A stretch of 64,000 bases of DNA from Atopsyche davidsoni (taxonomy: Eukaryota > Arthropoda > Insecta > Trichoptera > Hydrobiosidae), in contig JAILWY010000019.1 in NCBI GenBank assembly GCA_022113835.1, forward strand, positions 7,278,001-7,342,000, given 5' to 3'. Shown here one piece after another: positions 20,100 through 33,190 of the stretch. A model generated the notes under the pieces. That model searched no databases, was not told where the DNA came from, and saw only the letters and a list, made by a program, of their open reading frames with translations. Positions within the stretch are counted from its first letter, which is position 1; each line of letters opens with the position of its first letter. The position numbers and the translations under genes were made by a program.

Positions 20100-20499
20100 G
20101 ACAAAATGCGATACTAATGAGCTGCGAGTCACAAGTGATGAGTGGGACAGGCGAAAGTCACTATTTTCGCAATACCTGATTTCTTAATAAACTTATGTGT
20201 TAAGCAGTGGCGTAGAATGAGCTCAAGATTTAAGCCGGCTGTTATTTTGGTTGTTTATAAAATTAATCTAATGAATCAAGTAAATACTTATCATATATGA
20301 TAATTAATTATAATAATTAGCATAATGCACCATATTTAAAACTCCATTCTGATTATCATCTTACTTATGAAAATGAAATATTTCAAATTTGGTTTTATAT
20401 ATTTTGACTGAAGCTCGAAAATTGTATTTCGTAAATTGAGTAATTTGTGAAATATTCTAGAAACTAATATCAGCAGTTTGGTTAAAAACAAAAATATAT

Positions 20500-20740
20500 T
20501 AATCTCGATGACACATCGTTGTGTAGTTTTCATCTACAATTATTCATTTTGTTAAAAAAAATTCACAACGCTACTGGTAAACAAAATGAAACCATGCCAT
20601 GAATTGGGTATGTGACACATTTATAGTTATTATTTTGCGTAATGTAAATAGATGCTCTTCACAAATAAACATTGTTTTAAATATGACAATGTATTTAAAA
20701 AAAAAAAATTCAATATATTTAAGTAAAACTAATCTTCAAT
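20500..20740 (+). repeat. Dispersed repeat family, copy 4, left part
   Basis: Matches 17090-17335 (GATGACACATCGTTGTGTAG, AATGAAACCATGCCATGAAT). The continuation expected from copy 1 resumes at 22065, so about 1.3 kb of other sequence, including two further repeats, lies between. Confidence 0.5.
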
Positions 20741-21399
20741 AGACAAGCAAAGCAAAACAACAAAAAAACAAATATACACCTAAACTTAAAAAAATTGGCA
20801 AACCTTAGGTATTCTTTGCATATATTAAACACGTTGCGAGGTGCTGGATTTCTACCACTCAGTGCTACTCAAAAAAAATCTATGAAAATTTTATTAGTTA
20901 CAATGATTCAAACTCTAGCGTAGGTTTCATACCTTTAAAATGAAAATCACCCCCTCCCTTTTATGGTTCAAATCATTCAATAATGAAAAGTTCAAAACTA
21001 TTACTCAAATACATCTATCTCATACATGCATCTCAAATAAATGCAGATATCTCAAATACATTTATATTTGAGATATCTGTCTGAACTCTCCAGAATCTGT
21101 CAGTAAAAAATGTGAACTCGATACACCAAAGAAAAATTTTCCAATTTGAGATATCTGGCACAAAAAGTTGTTATCGCTTTTGGTTCAACTTATACCTGTG
21201 AATCGTTTTTTTCCAAAATGAAATTGACTAAACAAAACACGCTCAAACATAACAAACGCCAACCTCCAACACCATTACGATGTGCAAATACCCAAATTGA
21301 GTGCAAAAGCTAAGTGAAAGAGTGGAGAAACAAATATCACACTTGTAAAATAAATACATATTGAAACTCGCTAAAGCATATTTTTTAGTTTTATTAAAT

Positions 21400-21580
21400 T
21401 AGTTTATGAATGAAAATTATATTCTATCGTCTTGAAATTAAAAAAATTCAGTAAAAAACTTACTGAACTTACGTGCAAAAAATCAGCATTGTATCTTTTA
21501 AGATATTCTATAGAGAACCAAAAAATGAAACATACACACACACACAATGGATATTATTATAGTAGATTTTTTATATTTAA
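21400..21580 (+). repeat. Dispersed repeat shared with 45115-45300
   Basis: Both copies carry CTATCGTCTTGAAATT, CTTACTGAACTT-CGTGCAAAAAATCAGC (approximately) and a CA-rich run leading into ACACACAATGG-TATTATTATAG. Orientation is the same. Class unknown. Confidence 0.6.
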
Positions 21581-21954
21581 TTTTTAGTGTTGAAAAAAAC
21601 GTCTGAAAAAATAGTGTATCTAAATCTAATATATAATTTTATATGCGGCTCGCGTAGTTATGATGCATTTCCAAAGTGGCCTGCAAGATCATTTGGTTTG
21701 GTCACCCCAGTCTAATTCCGGAAAGGATTCCGTATCTGATACTTCTCTGATTTCTATAGCTCATTTTCTTTCATTGGAAATAGCCTTATAAAATCAATCC
21801 CTAAATTTACAGATTATAAAAAGCGAAATATGAATAATAATAATGAATTATTTATTTCTTATGCGGGAAATTTATCTGAGACACGTTTATTTATTTTCAT
21901 TATTAACATCCAACAATGAATATTTCAATAATATAAAGTTTTAAATCAGATGAT

Positions 21955-22020
21955 TAAGTAATCAATATTTTTGACAGAGAGTACTTGGTGGAACTCCATT
22001 TTAATATTTTAAATAAAATA
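21955..22020 (-). mobile_element. Penelope-type terminal repeat fragment
   Basis: Same block as upstream of the ribozyme-like core at 55165: AAGTAATCAATATTTTTGAC, then GTACTTGGTGGAA-TCCATTTTAATATTTTAA. The core itself is absent. Confidence 0.5.
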
Positions 22021-22064
22021 CATTATAATTTTGTTTAAAAGTAATATGCAAACAATCCATAAAC

Positions 22065-22175
22065 TGAACTGACTGAATGCTCTTGTATTTTTTATTTATA
22101 GGTGCACAGATAGGGAATATAATTCAATTAAATTTGAAATAATTGTGTAAATTATACTTTATTATCACATGCATA
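22065..22175 (+). repeat. Dispersed repeat family, copy 4, right part
   Basis: Matches 12310-12440 (GACTGAATGCTCTTGT, AGGTGCACAGATAGGGAA, TTGTGTAAATTATA). The following 800 bp to the LRR gene hold nothing I recognise. Confidence 0.5.
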
Positions 22176-23003
22176 TTTTATAATAGAATAAATATTTTAA
22201 AAAACCGCAAGACCAAGAAAATGGAAAAAAGCGATCCTGTTTATTTATAATTACAAGTGTTCAATTACCAAATTAAGTCATATATGACGAACAGATATAG
22301 ACAAATTAGTAAAAGAGATCTAAAAAAATTCAAATAAAACCATGATAAATATTGATTTAATAAAATATTATTTTTAATTGATTACAATTTATTTTTGGTT
22401 GCTGAATAATTACATCTTTATGAGGAACCTTAAAATAGTCTATATAATACTTAAATATTATTTTGTTAAATCTGCCACCTAATGATTTGAGATAATGCAT
22501 TTGTATAGCGTGTGAGATCCTCAAGTCGCTTACTTCCAATTATTTTATTTTACATTTAACTAGCTCAAAATAAGGCCAATTGTATTCAACTAATTTTTAA
22601 TTAAATTATTTACAATGCATTTTTCCAGCATTTATGCAACTAGAGTGTCTTTAAAACCATCAGGAAGGAATTGATTACATTTGTTCACAATTAATTTACA
22701 CTTTTTTGAAATCGATGTGCAGTAACAGCATCTCAAATATTAACAAATCCATCTCCGAGACCATTCATTGGTTATTTTAATAGCCTAATATCAAATTAAT
22801 TTGATTTGGCATTGCCAAGGTTTCTTTTAGATTTATGTAATGTCATAACAACATAATTTCAAAAAATTTAAAGAGCATTAATGTGAGAAAACATAACCAC
22901 GTGCACGAAACATAACCGTGAGATGACTTTCAACAGCTTTAGCGCTACTTGAGATAAAGAGCTGTCAGAGATTTTATAAATTCTATTTACACCACGTATA
23001 TCA

Positions 23004-26000
23004 TTAACTTCCCGTCCCAGCAAACCTCGATAGGACCGGCAGGATTATTCCAACAAACTGAAAATATAATATTAGAATATTATTATTAATGTTCAAACAA
23101 GAAAAAAAATATATATATAAAATATACAATATGTAGTCATTTCAATGCAAACATATGAAATGTAGCTTTCAGTCTTGTTTAAGTACATTATCAGTAGTCA
23201 ATAATCAGTAATCGATTTACACATGAAACAATCAAAAATATCTTGCAATGAATAAAGTAACACGTTTCAATCCACCCTCCATGGCTATTGAGATACCTGA
23301 GTGATAATTTCACTTTCTATATGCAAGTGCAGGACTGGTGTGCCTAGGGTGCTTGATAAATTGCTTTGCTTTCACAAGCATTGTGAAATGAAATGTAAAC
23401 GTATGATATGCAACTTTCAGTTAATCAGCATTTTTAATTTATACAGGTTTATACTGTGCACAATAGTAATTGATATATGAGTATCAATCACCAAATGTAG
23501 AATTGAGGTGAATATTGAATATATACAGACACAACTAGTTTCGCATGACTAGTTAGCCAAAAAATAAAAATAGAAAATAACACATAAATAAAAATGCAGA
23601 TTTATTAAAAATAATCAATTAAAAAATCGGTCTTTAAAACATCATACTATTCAATAGTTATTTTTATTTTTTTAATATACTCTGTTAAAATATTTCACAT
23701 TTAATTTTAATGATTAATGCACTCCAATAAAATTCGATCTAGATCGCTCTTCCTGATTTAACCTCTAAATATATATGTATAGACTACCTCAGAAAAGACT
23801 TATCCAATAAAATCCCTACTAAATTTGATAAAGATACGAGGGCTGCTATTTATATATCCGGAATAAAATAAAATAACTATCATTGACTATTAAATATGGT
23901 TTTATTGCTTTTCAAAATATTCGCCGTGATGATCGATGCACTTTTGCATTCGGTGAAACCAGTTTTATGGCACTTTTTATAATCGGAAGGCGGTATCTGC
24001 AAAACATGATTTTTGAATGCCTTAACGGTTTCTTCTCGGGTTGTAAATCGTTGACCACGTAATTTATTCTTCACGGTTGGAAATAAAAAGAAGTAGTTGG
24101 GTGCCAAATCAGGGCTATATGGCGGATGACCCGTTAATTCCACCATTTCACCCTCCAAATATCGGGTCGTTTCACCTGAAGTGTGACAGCTTGCATTGTC
24201 GTGATGGAGAATGATTCTGCATTGTGGATTGTTCTTCCTAATTTCAGTAGCCACGTTTCCATCTATACAAAAAAAACAAGCGACCATTTGCTTCAAAGTG
24301 CTTTTCGCACGAGCAACTTTTGTTGGGTTCGGCTCATGTTGGAACACCCATACTGTTGATTGTTGCTTAGTTTCAGGGTCATATGCATAAATCCAGGATT
24401 CATCACCTGTGTAGATATTGTAAACAGCTTTTGATGCACCACGGTTGTATTTTTTTATCATATTTTTGCACCAATCGACACGAGCCTGTTTTTGATCTAT
24501 TGTCAAGTTGTGCGGTATCCAACGCGAACAAATTTTTTTGTGTAATATCTTATGTATACTTGTCATACTAATGCCCAAGGACGCTTCTATCTCTCGATAT
24601 GTAACATGACGATCTTGCATTATTAGTTCACGCACTACGTCGATGTTTCGTAGCACAACAACTGATTTAGGCCGACCATCTTTAATTTCGTTCGTGAGCA
24701 TACGATGTCCACAATTAAACTCACTAAACCAGTGATACACAGTGGTCTTCGATGGTGCTTGATCCCCAAAAGTCGAACTGAGTTGATCGATGCACTGCTG
24801 TTGAGTTAGACCACGTCGAAAATCATAATAAATCATCGCACGAAAATTTTCTCGAGTTAAATCCATTGTGATAATGACACGCAATTTTTAAAATCGCGCC
24901 ACACAATGAAAACAATTTATTGAGTCGGATTAAATAAACTCATTCTACAGCCAAAGAGTTACATTTTCAAATGTAATAATTACTTTTTAAATATTATTTA
25001 TGTAGTGGCCAGTTCCGGATTCTTAAATAGCAGCCTATGTATACTAAACATTAAAACTATCAAATGTAAAATCATAGAAAATGACCTAATCATTTTGAAA
25101 CCCGATAAAGGCAATACCGTTGTTATCTTAGAAAAATCTACCTACATTAATAAAATTGATGACATACTTTCTGGCCCAAACTTTAAAATACTGACTAAAG
25201 ACCCTACATACCCTAAATATAATAATAGTTTAAAATCAGCCCTCAAGTCCTGTAACATCGTAGTCAACAATTTCGAAAAATCTAAGTCCCTCGGACAAAT
25301 GAAACCACAATGCCCGAGATTTTATGAACTTCGGAGAATTCCCAATGCAAATTCTCCATTACGACCCGTAGTTTCTTATACCCCAGCACCCAGTTTTAAA
25401 TTAGTCAAGAAAATAAACTCATTAATAAAATCCACATTAGAATTCAAACCAAAATATAGTATCGTAAACTTACTTGACCTAATCGGAAAAATAAAAAATG
25501 CTAGTGTCATTTGACATAGTCAGTCTATTTAATACCGATAAAAACATTAAAACTAGAACTTAACAATTATATGATACGTAAGCACCTCAACCCCGCGATA
25601 ATATCCAAACTAAATACTCTATTTAACATTTGCCTAGATCAAAACTATTTTAAATTCAACAACATATTTTACTCACCAATAAAATTCATCAAAATATTTT
25701 TGAATTTACAACAGCAAGCACGCAAAAAAATCTCCATAAAATTATTTTTGTCATAAAAAAAAATAAATAAAAACCAAATATTGTAACTTTACAAGTGCTT
25801 ATTGATTTGATGGAAAAGTAAAAAAATTAAAAAGAAAATTTATTTTGAGTTTGTAATATTATATGATTAAACTACATTACCTCATTGTCTTGGAACTCCT
25901 CATCGGAGGAGTCAGTGGAATCAAGCTGACTGCTAGCCACGCTGTTCTCCCAGTCTTCAATGCAACTGCAACTGGAAGTGTCAGACTCTGCCTCATCTTC

Positions 26001-26825
26001 ACCCATAAAGAGTTCTATTGAGTCTAAAAATATACAATTTGAGGCTCATTAGCTCGCATGTAACCATGTGTTTGTGTTAAAAAATTTACTTCGTAAAAAT
26101 TATTTTTTATTGTTAGTGTTAAAATATTTTTAAAAATTATCACTTGGAATAACAGTAGATGTATTAGGAGCTTCTTCGTCACTTAGTTCTTCAGATATGA
26201 TAGGGTTGATATGATCGACAGCCTCTGCTATGTCACACATCCAGTCGTCGGTTGTCTTAATTCGAGGGAAATTCTTTAAAGAACAGAATAAAAGTTAAAT
26301 AAACGTACTGAGCTTATGGAGATGTACTGTTTAAAAAAAATTCAAATTTCACAAATAATTTATAAAATTCTCTAATCTGAAAGGTCATCCTTGGAATTGG
26401 AATTGTATCCAAAGTTGGAATTGTCTCTTCAATTTTAACAATTATAATTGTATTAGCAGTAGTCCAGTAGTTATGGAAGTCTGACCCAAATCAAGAACCA
26501 GTAAATATTATATCTTTAAATATATAAATTGTCACAAAGTTTTAAAAAACAACTACAAAATACCTTGTCTCTAAGGTTTTATTTATATCTTGGAAAATCG
26601 AATCTTCTCGCAACCTTCTCTTTTCTAACCATGTTTTTCAGGAGTGACTGGCAATTTCAATGAGGCACAGAAGTCTAACATACCTTTAGGTGCTCTTTGA
26701 AGTTCACATCTTCTACAATTGGATTGTCTCGCAAGTCTATGCACACAAGACACTTCATCTCTGACAGGTCCCACTTATCTTTTCCACTCAAAGGTATAAA
26801 AACAATCTGAAATAAATATACTTTG

Positions 26826-26911
<86 letters not shown>

Positions 26912-29900
26912 TTCAAACGATTTGATGGAGAATAGAATTTGCTAATACTTATTGTTTTTTTTTATTTATACATGCATTTTAAAGATACAAATTATTGTAA
27001 CCTAGGAGCGAACATTGATTACTTTGGGAGTAAAAAAATATAATATATAAAGTGAAGCTTTGTAAAAAAATAAATAAATAAATGTGTATATTAAAGCATA
27101 TTTTTAGAATGTAATATGTGTATAAGGATTTTTCTATCACATCCTAAAGTTTTTTTACATTAGCTTTACAGCTGGAGACATCCGAGCTCTGATCTGAATG
27201 AGGAATCTATAAACCACACTACCCAGTAAGAGTTGGAGACCATGAGCGAGGAACAGAGAATAATCAAGTAGTTTGAAGTATTCAAGAGGCAATTGTCGCC
27301 GGCTTGGTACATACCAGAAAATCACAGCGGGGGGTCACAAAGGAGTAAAAGAGTTCTAAGACCGCAGACTTTGCTCATCTCATTGAATTCTCTCAAGGGA
27401 CTGGACTTGGTTGACAAAAAGTCATGACAGTGCTACTGAAAATCAATTTTTCAAATGTTGCTAAAATGATGCTCGACTTGCTTGGTTGATTCATGCAATT
27501 CATGATATCACAGAGTGACTTTTGTGAATCCATAGGAAAATTTAGAGATCAGAGTGTTTTAATACCTGGTTGAAGTTAAGGAATAGATGGTGCAGGCGGC
27601 GGCACCGAGAAATCCCTGGAGGTAGCAGACACAGTTCGTTGCGTCTTAAATTAAAGTGGACGAGCGACTCCAGGCGCTCCACATCCACAGACAGCTTGTT
27701 CAACAGATTATTCTCTAGAGTCAGCCAGCTGCAATGTTTGATAATTGTTTTTTTTAAAAACACATTTTGATAAGAAATAAAGGAAACAATTTTGAATAAA
27801 ATGTAAAATGAAATCAGAATCTCGGGACAGTTTTTCGTAATCCCAGATTTAAATAATTGAGAAATGGTGCATTCCAGAATCAATTAAACCATAATCTCAA
27901 TTTTAGATCAAAAACTTTAAAATTTATATTGTAATTATATCAGAATGAGCCTTAATTAGAAATCAGAAAATAATAATGAAGCATGGGTCATAAAAAATAA
28001 GAGTTAAAAAACAAAACTAGTAAAATCCTCTATCAGGAATGTGTATTAAAATTTATAGAGGTAGTTCTGAATTTATAAAAAAAATCCTAGTAAAAGTTTG
28101 TTAGAGTAATAAGCACTGACAATTATAACTATGGTTTAATTTTAATCTTCAACCCCAAAGCTGTAAAATAAAAAGTAAGAAATGATAAGATAATGAGGCC
28201 CACAACTTGGTTATTGTAGGCCTGATTTAGAAAATGACAAGGTACACATTACGGTGAAATTGCAAAAAACCAAAATAAATCGCAATTGAATATTGATTTC
28301 TTTAGAAAAATATGCTAATTTTGAATTAGCCAAAAAAGAAGAGAAGGATAAAGATTGGAATATAACCCTGGATTTTTATTTGAAATACAACGCAACCCCT
28401 TGAGAAAGTGAAAAGATAATAGAGAAAAAAATTTAAGGCGGACGGTGTTAAAGATAAATAAAACAAATAGACAGAACAATCCAAAGAAGTTTCATGGTTT
28501 GTGTGATACGGAAAATCGTTTCAAATCCTAACCCTACTTTTCCTATGAGATGTGATGAGTCAAATGATACAGGATTTTTATATAGCAAGCCCCTGTATTA
28601 TACAACTGCACAATGTAGTTTACCGTAATTTAGAAAGGTTGGTAAAATTTTTGGGCAACTGACGAATCTTGTTGCCTCGAGCTCCAAATGTGTCCAATCG
28701 ACTCAGCTGACCCAACTCTTCAGGAAGATTTTCTGTGTCGATGCTATTACACCATAGCACCTCAAGATTCTTCAGCTTTCCTGCAATAAAGAATTTCATT
28801 TTAGATATTCCAGTTTCAATAAAACGGTTAGAGCAAGGAAAATTCTTTGTAAATTTAAGACACCTGTCTGCTCTATATACAGATTCACCAGTTAAATGTT
28901 TGCAAATATTTTTTACACTGGAATACCGAGATATTTTAAATGTTACACAATACACAACTAAGAATATAGCGCAGAGAAGATCAGAGTGAATTCACTACTT
29001 GTGCTACAATAATTGTAAGTTTTATACATATAAAAATAAACAATCAATCAAGAAACTTCCAATAGATTCGAAAATTTTCTTTAAAAGAAATAATTTGAAG
29101 AGCAACCAACTAAACAATATTAACAATGAAGTTGGAAACTTTAGCTTATATAATACAAATTAGCATAAATATTTTAACAAATAAATACATTCCGCATAAA
29201 ATAACATATGAATCGGTAAAATCTAGTTTCAATTTATCCTTACTGAGTATCTGTTTGTACGTTTATGTATCCTTTTGACCATTCGGACCTCCCAGAGCAA
29301 GCAACTCACCAAGCTATAGTTTTATAAAATCCTCACTGCATTTTTTCCAAGAGTAAGTGATCTGACCTCTTTGGTTTAAAAACGGCCTCGGGTGTGTGTG
29401 AAATTAAGAAAAAGATTCTCAAAATTTGAAAGATAACTATCTACAAATATTTTATAGTAAGAGTCTATGACAATTGCTTCAAGATATACTTTTGCAGAGG
29501 GCAGCATATTTGCATAAGGAGATCAATGAGGTTTGTGTGGTGTAATGGTCCAATCAATAAGGGGTAGTATTACGTCAAAAGCTGTAAAGAATCTACTATG
29601 TTTATCAATTGCACACATATCAAAAAATATTTATTCAAGTGTCCAAGGTAAATGAAGGACTAAGCCACTAAGGCGATGCCCTGGAGCTATGTGCTCAGAT
29701 CCCATGTGAGTTCTGTAAATATTTTTTCTTCCCAAAACACATACTAAAGAAGAGATTAAGAGTTTATATGAAAATGTTTGATTGAAATCAGGGTTTAGAG
29801 GCCTTGAAATCAATGTGAAGCTAGCAACTCTAAGGTGTGTTTGAAAAACCTTTTGCACAATTGTAATGCTTGCACTATTTCAACTTATTACCAAAGGACC

Positions 29901-30572
29901 GATGAGTCATTTCTAGTGATGTCATTTGAAAGATTTGTGTACTTATTAGTATTGAGTTGGGATATTTGATTTCCAGGGTATGGTTTATTCTACGGAAAGG
30001 AACATGACAATGTCAAAACAAGGGGTCACGTGAAGAAAAAACATCAATGATTCACTGTGGTGTCTATGTGGAGAAGTGAAATTTTACAATGCTTTTCAAT
30101 ACATGGAAAGACAGTAGTAAATCTGCAAGCAGCAATAAATCACAATTGATACCAACAAATTGTAAAAAAAATCGCAAAGCAATCATTAACCCTCATTATT
30201 ATAGAATAAAAATCACAACCAACAGCCAAGTTTCTTACCAATTTCGGGAAGTAATTTTTTTAGAGGATTGTAGCTTATGTTTAGATTGACAAGACTTTCC
30301 AAGTCTCCCAATTCTGGAGGCAAACTCGTCAGATTATTGTAATCAAGAGTCAGGGTGGTAATATTGCACAGCTGCACCACCCTAACGTCCAGTATCCTTA
30401 TCTTATTATTATGCAGGAAGAGGTGCCGAACATCACGACAGTCGTACAGTTCGCTGGGAAGATCTTCGATTTCAAAATATTTCAGATTCAATGACGACTT
30501 TTTCTTGGCGATCGTCTGCTCTATTATCGCTATTGTATGACTCTTACGAATGAAATTATAAAACATGTTCAT
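23004..30572 (-). CDS. Leucine-rich-repeat protein, complete, 7 exons, 367 aa
   Basis: Minus-strand exons 30239-30572 (ATG), 28624-28780, 27566-27728, 26684-26806, 26144-26273, 25881-26023 and 23004-23057 (stop TAA). Every junction keeps phase, and the total of 1104 nt divides by three. Residues ~30-300 form about eight leucine-rich repeats of the LxxLxLxxNxLxxLPxE type (LTLDYNNLTSLPPELGDLES, LRRNELCLLPPGI, CIDLRDNPI). Then comes a Ser/Asp/Glu-rich tail of about 90 residues and a hydrophobic end, FVGIILPVLSRFAGTGS. No signal peptide is seen, so it is probably intracellular, with the repeats as a protein-binding surface. The final exon rests on a good acceptor (ATTTTCAG), fitting phase and a clean stop, but is only 17 codons. 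Intron 6 holds a Penelope fragment and a mariner. I cannot name the orthologue. Confidence 0.87.
23765..25745 (+). mobile_element. Penelope-like retroelement RT fragment, split by mariner
   Basis: After the mariner, 25040-25510 reads NDLIILKPDKGNTVVILEKS, continuing through FYELRRIPN and PLRPVVSYTPAPSFKLVKKI to LLDLIGKI; after frame breaks come LVSFDIVSLFN and LDQNYFKFNNIFYSP. These are the N-terminal and first RT blocks of Penelope-like elements, in order. To the left of the mariner, 23775-23834 reads LRKDLSNKIPTKFDKD, a plausible upstream part. Catalytic YxDD and GIY-YIG regions are missing and stops are common: a dead fragment lying in intron 6 of the LRR gene. Confidence 0.75.
23835..25037 (-). 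mobile_element. Mariner transposon with a nearly open transposase
   Basis: TA target sites at 23835-23836 and 25036-25037 enclose inverted ends (CGAGGGCTGCTATTTATAT left; GGCTGCTATTTAAGAATCC right, apparently 4 bp short). The minus-strand frame 24884-23880 encodes the paired helix-turn-helix part (about 10-125), then TGDESWIYAYD, ILHHDNASCHTS and PPYSPDLAPNYFFLF, giving all three catalytic Asp. Two defects: about 30 residues between GNVAT and EIRKNN are missing in frame, and one lost base near 23965 throws the last ~20 residues out of frame (the expected HRMQKCIDHHGEYFEKQ end is readable in the next frame). It is therefore probably inactive but young. Confidence 0.9.
26829..26908. repeat. (TA)n microsatellite
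   Basis: About 40 uninterrupted TA units in LRR intron 3-4 sequence. Confidence 0.95.
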
Positions 30573-31324
30573 TGTCGCGATAATTTTACAGTTTTTTGTT
30601 TATTATTGAAGGCTCGTGTTTGGCGCAGCTTTTCTCTGCTTTCTATTTTTAGATTGACAATCAGCTGTTAGACGTAATTTCACTTCATAATGTTATTATA
30701 TCATTTACGCGCAAACGGGTTTATTTTGGATAGTTGAACTCACGTAATCAATTTAGATATGACGTTTCCAGCTTAATGAAACATTTCGAGCGACAGACGA
30801 GCGCGAAGAACAAAACTGGCCGCAGGAAAATAGAAAATCTTTTAAAAAAAGAAGCGCCCAACGCGCCAAGGTCTGACAGGAGTCCCGTGGGGTGGCCATC
30901 CGCGCCCGGCATAAATATTTTATTTTGTTTTTACTTTTAGTAAAAAAGTAAAAAGTAATAGTGATTATAATTACCGCAAGATAAATTGTAGTACAAAAAA
31001 AAAGGTTGAATCTCCGTGAAAAAAAAATTTTTTTTGCGTGTTTTTTTTTGACTATTGCAAATGATTATTTTTTTATCTAGCGATAAGCTATAACTTCTAA
31101 AAAAATACCTTTTGGATAGAAGTGTTGCATTGTGTATTTTGGATGCGCAATAATTTGACAAATCAAGTTTGAATCAATCAAAAACCGTATAATAGATTTT
31201 TTTATTTTTTTATTTTTATAGTTGTCGTATTTGAGGTCAGATATTGAAAATAATTTATTTTAATTTGAAGCATGATATCCGCGGTTGATTTGTAAAACTT
31301 GGGCATTAATTAGTAAACGTGTTT
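30573..31324. other. Intergenic region between divergent genes
   Basis: Separates the LRR gene (minus) from the cassette-exon gene (plus). A 68-codon plus-strand frame at 30734 has no ATG at its start and no recognisable family. The rest is T- and A-run rich. Confidence 0.5.
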
Positions 31325-31467
31325 TGCCGGGTGTTTTACGGGCGCGGGGCTAGAGGTCCGCGGGGCGGGCGCGCGCGCATGGCAGCACTCGGGAATGCTT
31401 AACGTGCGAGCCTGAGCAGGTTTGAATTCTTGCGTTAAGAAGTGAGTGTCTCAGCTGCATTTAACCG
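31325..31467 (+). promoter_or_regulatory. CpG-rich block, possible promoter and 5' UTR exon
   Basis: GGGCGCGGGGC and GGCGGGCGCGCGCGC lie in otherwise AT-rich DNA, followed by a possible donor ACCG|GTAATT at 31468. It is placed between the divergent LRR and cassette-exon genes, and could supply the non-coding first exon of the latter, whose ATG is not until 34947. No initiator or TATA box was identified with confidence. Confidence 0.35.
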
Positions 31468-32721
31468 GTAATTTCTTCTAAATTAATATCAAATTTTAAT
31501 GTGCATATTATTTAAACATTTATATTATCAAATAAAAGCTGATATATATTAAGATCTAGTTATAGTTTCAATCCAATCTTTCGTTACTTCACTGAAAAAG
31601 TTGAGTCTGGGAGTTGTATTTTCCATAAATAAAAGACCTTATTCAGAAAATATTGAACATATAATGTTGCGAGAGCAATATTTCTTAGTTATTAAGTTAA
31701 TAAATTGCATTTATCGTCCTTTAACGACTGTTTTCGAGATACGCCACACATCTTTTACTGTAGAGTCTAGCGACCCGGTGGTATTTTGACAGTAGATGCC
31801 ACTCGTAGATTTCTCGACAATTTTCGATTAACTGTTTATAAAATGTTCATTCCTAAGCAAACTTAGGCTCAGTCTTTAAGTTTCGTCCAAAAACTAATTA
31901 CGATCAAAATTCAACTCTTCTCGTGACGCCGTAACTAAATAAAATTCGAACAAGATAACTTGAAAGTAGCATCATAAGAAACTACTCAAAAAAAATAGCG
32001 AATTTCCATGTGCCATGTTAGTACAGGTTACATATTACAACATATTCGGAAGCTTTTACTTTATGTTATTTTGCAATAATAGTTTACATGCCCTAAAAAC
32101 TGTTCTGATATCATAATTAAGTATCGAAAACTTCAGTACTACTTTGTACATTACTTAGTAACTGCCTGCTACAATTGCTAGTCGGTCAGGTACTGTGTAG
32201 TAAATTTATTAATGATACTATATGTGGTGGAGGGTATTCTTAATTTTATGAAAATAATTGACCTAAATTCTATTAATCCATTGATCTTTTTTTCTACTTA
32301 AAAGAGATGAGTCAGAGTGCAGCTGCCATGGAAGTCTCCTATCGAAGTCAGGCTTATCACGAGATTCAGGGACTGGTGTATAGAGTCAATTATCCTTACA
32401 CCAATATTCTACATTTTGGTAACTTCAGATTGCTTTATGAATACTCATTCTTATTCTATGAATGAATAATTTGATTTGAGTTTCATCATTCATTAACTAT
32501 AGATATTGATCAATCAATTTTTTACATTACATTTGACTCGGCATTGATTTATTGCGCTTACAATTATTACTGAGAAAATTATTCAATGATGCTTGCCAAC
32601 TAATTAATAAATTTACTTTCTTTGTTCCTTACTTGTGGTTTTTCCACCTCTGCATACTATTGGAATTGTAATGTGATTTGCAAATCTTTTACCTTATATC
32701 ATGTTTTACATTTGAAGCAAT

Positions 32722-32724
<3 letters not shown>

Positions 32725-32769
<45 letters not shown>
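32725..32769. repeat. (TA)n microsatellite
   Basis: Simple AT dinucleotide run in the first intron of the plus-strand gene. Confidence 0.9.
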
Positions 32770-32774
<5 letters not shown>

Positions 32775-33034
32775 TATATATCTATCTATTTATAAATATA
32801 TATATATTCAGTCTAACCTCAGGTAACCTCAGGCGAGTGTTTCACACAGTGAACAATTTTTTAAAATAAATAAATTGTTACTTAATATATAGGCAATGTC
32901 TTGCAATTAGAAGCAATATCTGGGGTCACAAAGAGAACCCTCAATTCTACTTGGAGAAAACTATGGCATAATTATGTTAAACGATTTATTAATGAACAAC
33001 TCCTGATGTAATTGTCTCCTTGAGGAAGACCACA

Positions 33035-33190
33035 GTACTGGTGATGAATGAAGACGTTAAGAGCTGTAGCGCAACATCACCAGGAATTGACTGTCGATGA
33101 ATTAATGGATCTGCATCACAAACAATAGGAAAATGTTATGAACGAGGTCTCATCTAAGGAGGAAAAGAAAAAGACAGAAATCTCTTACAA
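33035..33190 (+). mobile_element. Relic of a Tigger-type transposase C-terminus
   Basis: Plus-strand reading QHHQELTVDELMDLHHKQ, a stop, then ENVMNEVSSKEEKKKTE resembles the acidic tail of Tigger/CENP-B-like transposases (ELT.EEL.EL pattern). Nothing else of the element is readable. Confidence 0.35.

Noticed and set aside
29631..29720. Possible tRNA-like A and B box words
   Set aside because: The two box-like words are in the wrong order on each strand for a tRNA or SINE promoter.
30734..30940. 68-codon plus-strand frame upstream of the LRR gene
   Set aside because: No ATG at the start, ends in low-complexity Phe-rich sequence, and no recognisable family.
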